Positions 61,733-64,000 of a DNA stretch of 64,000 bases are shown here, piece after piece. The DNA comes from Methylophilaceae bacterium (GTDB lineage: Bacteria > Pseudomonadota > Gammaproteobacteria > Burkholderiales > Methylophilaceae), in the NCBI GenBank assembly GCA_028351715.1, contig JAOMKM010000002.1:1-64000 (forward strand). The letters run 5' to 3'. Within the stretch, counting starts at the first letter, position 1. Each line of letters begins with the position of its first letter. The position numbers and the translations under genes are program-made. Below the pieces are notes generated by a model. It did no database searches and was not told the DNA's origin. It worked only from the letters and a program-made list of their open reading frames with translations.

Positions 61733-62990
61733 ATTTGTTATATCAACATGTGCAGATATTTTGAAGGAAGTTTTTATTGGAAAAAATCCATCAGATGTTC
61801 ATCTAAGTTATTTTTTTAAAAAAAATAGGAGTCTTGGTAGCCACGATAGATCAAATATTGCGGAAATATTTTATGGAGTTATAAGAAATAAAAGATATTT
61901 AGAAGAAATAGTTCAAGATGAAAACCCTAAAAAAATGATCTTAGTCTATTTAATGTTTATGTTAGGGAAAAGTGTACGTGAATTAACTCCCATACTTAAT
62001 GATTTTGAAGTTGAATGGCTACAAAATAAAAAATCAAATAAACAAATAATAAAAAGCTGGCCAGTTAAGTTAAGTCTTCCAGATTGGTTATGGGAAAAAT
62101 TTATTAAGCAATTTTCAGAGAAAGATTTAATCATGTTAGCTCAAAGCTTGCTAGTGCCTGCTCAATTGAATCTTCGTGTTAATACACTAAAAGATATATC
62201 AAGAGACGAGGTGATTAATGAACTGCAAAAATCATTTCCGGAACACGAGAAATTAATATTACCTACTATATATTCCCCAATAGGTATTTCTTTACCCAGA
62301 GGAACGGCTATTAATAAGCATACATTATTCTTGGATGGTAATATTGAGGTTCAAGATGAAGGTAGCCAAATTCTCTCTTTCCTATTAAGTCCGCGACGTG
62401 GACAGATGGTTGCAGATTTTTGTGCAGGGGCAGGAGGTAAGTCATTGGCTATATCATCCATAATGAAAAATACAGGGCGTGTTTATGCATTTGATATCTC
62501 TGAAAGACGTTTGGCAAATTTAAAGCAAAGACTTAAGAGGTCTAGTGGATCTAATATTATGATGCAGAGAATAGCTAATGAAAATGATCTTAAGATAAAA
62601 AGACTAAAAGGAAAATTTGATAGAGTTATGGTGGATGCACCATGCACTGGATTAGGCACCTTAAGAAGAAATCCAGATTTAAAGTGGCGTCAAAATCAAA
62701 AGTCACTATCTGAACTTATTGTTAAGCAAGGAGCAATTCTTAGTTCTGCCTCAACATTATGTAAGAAAGGTGGTTACTTGGTTTATGCTACATGTAGCTT
62801 GCTTAATGATGAAAATGAAATGATTGTTGAGAAATTTTTAGGCGAGCATAAAGACTTTGCTTCTATCTCTGCCAAAGCTGCTTTAGAGAAACAAGGTATA
62901 AAACTAGATTGTGGTAATTATTTGAAGCTTTTTCCTAATATACATAAAACAGATGGATTTTTTGGGGCTCTCTTAGAGAGAATTGATTAG
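61722..62990 (+). CDS. RsmB/NOP-family rRNA cytosine-C5 methyltransferase
   Basis: VADFCAGAGGKSLAISS, VDAPCTGLGTLRRNPDLKW, YATCSLLNDENEMIVE. Confidence 0.9.
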   Translation: MMNKFVISTCADILKEVFIGKNPSDVHLSYFFKKNRSLGSHDRSNIAEIFYGVIRNKRYLEEIVQDENPKKMILVYLMFMLGKSVRELTPILNDFEVEWLQNKKSNKQIIKSWPVKLSLPDWLWEKFIKQFSEKDLIMLAQSLLVPAQLNLRVNTLKDISRDEVINELQKSFPEHEKLILPTIYSPIGISLPRGTAINKHTLFLDGNIEVQDEGSQILSFLLSPRRGQMVADFCAGAGGKSLAISSIMKNTGRVYAFDISERRLANLKQRLKRSSGSNIMMQRIANENDLKIKRLKGKFDRVMVDAPCTGLGTLRRNPDLKWRQNQKSLSELIVKQGAILSSASTLCKKGGYLVYATCSLLNDENEMIVEKFLGEHKDFASISAKAALEKQGIKLDCGNYLKLFPNIHKTDGFFGALLERID

Positions 62991-64000
62991 ATGAAGAATA
63001 TAAATAAAATGATTTTTATATCTGCTGCAATGGGAATATTACTAGGCATATTGATTAAATTTTTTCCTAATTTATTTTTTGTTGATTATCTATTAATGGC
63101 AACCGACCTAGTCGGACAAATTTTCATTAAAAGTTTAAAGATGATATTAGTGCCTCTTGTTTTTTTCTCAATTGTCGTTGGTGTTTCAAACCTTGGAGGA
63201 GGTGGAAAATCTAGCCTAATATGGAAGTCAACTTTTTTATATTTTACGATCACTATGTCAATTGCTATTACCTTGGCACTTGTTGTAATGAATATTGTTC
63301 AGCCAGGCGTAGGCCTAAGTATTGATTCATGGCAATCAATTAATAATAACCTTCCATCAACCATGACTATCTCGCAATTCTTTAAACAGTTTTTATTGAG
63401 CTTATTTGAAAATCCTTTTCACTCACTTGCTTCCGGAAAAATCCTACCGTTGATAGTTTTTTCTATTATTATTGGTATGGCATTAAATGATAGAAAAGGA
63501 AGTTTTAAGGCAGCCAAAGACGTTTTCACTAGTCTTTATGAGGTTATGCTTAAAATTGTTCATTGGTTAATGCTATTTGCTCCATTAGGTGTGTTTGCAC
63601 TTTTAGTGAATATGGTTGCAAGCCAAGACACTAGCTTATTTTCTCAGTTAGGAATTTTTATTTTCACTGTAATATTTTTAATTCTATTTCATGGCGTAGT
63701 AATTTTGCCTGCTATTTTATTTCTCTTAACTAAAATAACGCCTATAAATTTATGGGTAGACGGAAGGCCAGCATTTATTACTGCATTCGCGACTAGTTCC
63801 AGCGCAGCGACTCTCCCAATTACCTTAAGTGTAGCCAATAATAATTTTAAGACTTCTAAAGGGATATCTAATTTTGTACTTCCTTTAGGGGCAACTATGA
63901 ATATGGATGGGACGGCATTATATGAAGCAGCAGCAGCATTGTTTATTGCAAACTTAGTTGGAATGGATCTAACTTTAGCTCAGCAACTTATTTTATTCTT
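62991..64000 (+). CDS. Dicarboxylate/amino acid:cation symporter (DAACS family), truncated by the window end
   Basis: Open frame from ATG 62991: MKNINKMIFISAAMGILLGILIKF...FATSSSAATLPITLSV...LPLGATMNMDGTALYEA. Confidence 0.92.
   Translation, partial: MKNINKMIFISAAMGILLGILIKFFPNLFFVDYLLMATDLVGQIFIKSLKMILVPLVFFSIVVGVSNLGGGGKSSLIWKSTFLYFTITMSIAITLALVVMNIVQPGVGLSIDSWQSINNNLPSTMTISQFFKQFLLSLFENPFHSLASGKILPLIVFSIIIGMALNDRKGSFKAAKDVFTSLYEVMLKIVHWLMLFAPLGVFALLVNMVASQDTSLFSQLGIFIFTVIFLILFHGVVILPAILFLLTKITPINLWVDGRPAFITAFATSSSAATLPITLSVANNNFKTSKGISNFVLPLGATMNMDGTALYEAAAALFIANLVGMDLTLAQQLILF

Noticed and set aside
1-64000. CRISPR arrays, IS elements, prophage, integrons, toxin-antitoxin pairs
   Set aside because: No regularly spaced repeats, transposases, phage structural genes or recognisable TA pairs seen; the only site-specific recombinase is housekeeping xerC.

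Overview
The window reads as a compact, AT-rich chromosomal segment of a streamlined Betaproteobacterium. Methylophilales-like/OM43-like is an inference from gene order and content, not proven. Nearly all of it is housekeeping sequence: folD, tRNA-Pro/Arg/His, valS, tRNA-Phe, rpiA, ilvA, 6S RNA with zapA, xerC-dapF, metK-ahcY-metF, smg, def-fmt-rsmB-ntrY-ntrX, xthA, prlC, a regulatory-type PTS next to rpoN-lptBAC-kdsD, an LPS/glycan glycosyltransferase block, moaC, bepA-like, ahpC/ahpF, hda/purM and a DAACS transporter cut by the window end. I see no CRISPR array, transposon or prophage. The points most worth a second look are: (1) metF split by one extra base at a 9-T run; (2) an NtrX-like regulator whose AAA+ domain has lost its catalytic motifs although an intact-looking rpoN lies nearby; (3) a cobalamin riboswitch, BtuB-like receptor and small Cys-free membrane protein that may be a BtuM-like solitary vitamin B12 importer; (4) an SAH riboswitch before ahcY followed by a long hairpin and U-tract whose logic is unclear; (5) convergent gene pairs with almost no spacing, several sharing a 4-nt antiparallel stop, with terminator-like hairpins inside the opposing coding sequence; (6) a PTS locus lacking ptsN/hprK/rapZ whose HPr lacks Ser46; (7) a GT4-GT9 fusion in the LPS block; (8) an unannotated Cys-containing 41-aa ORF between ahpC and ahpF.
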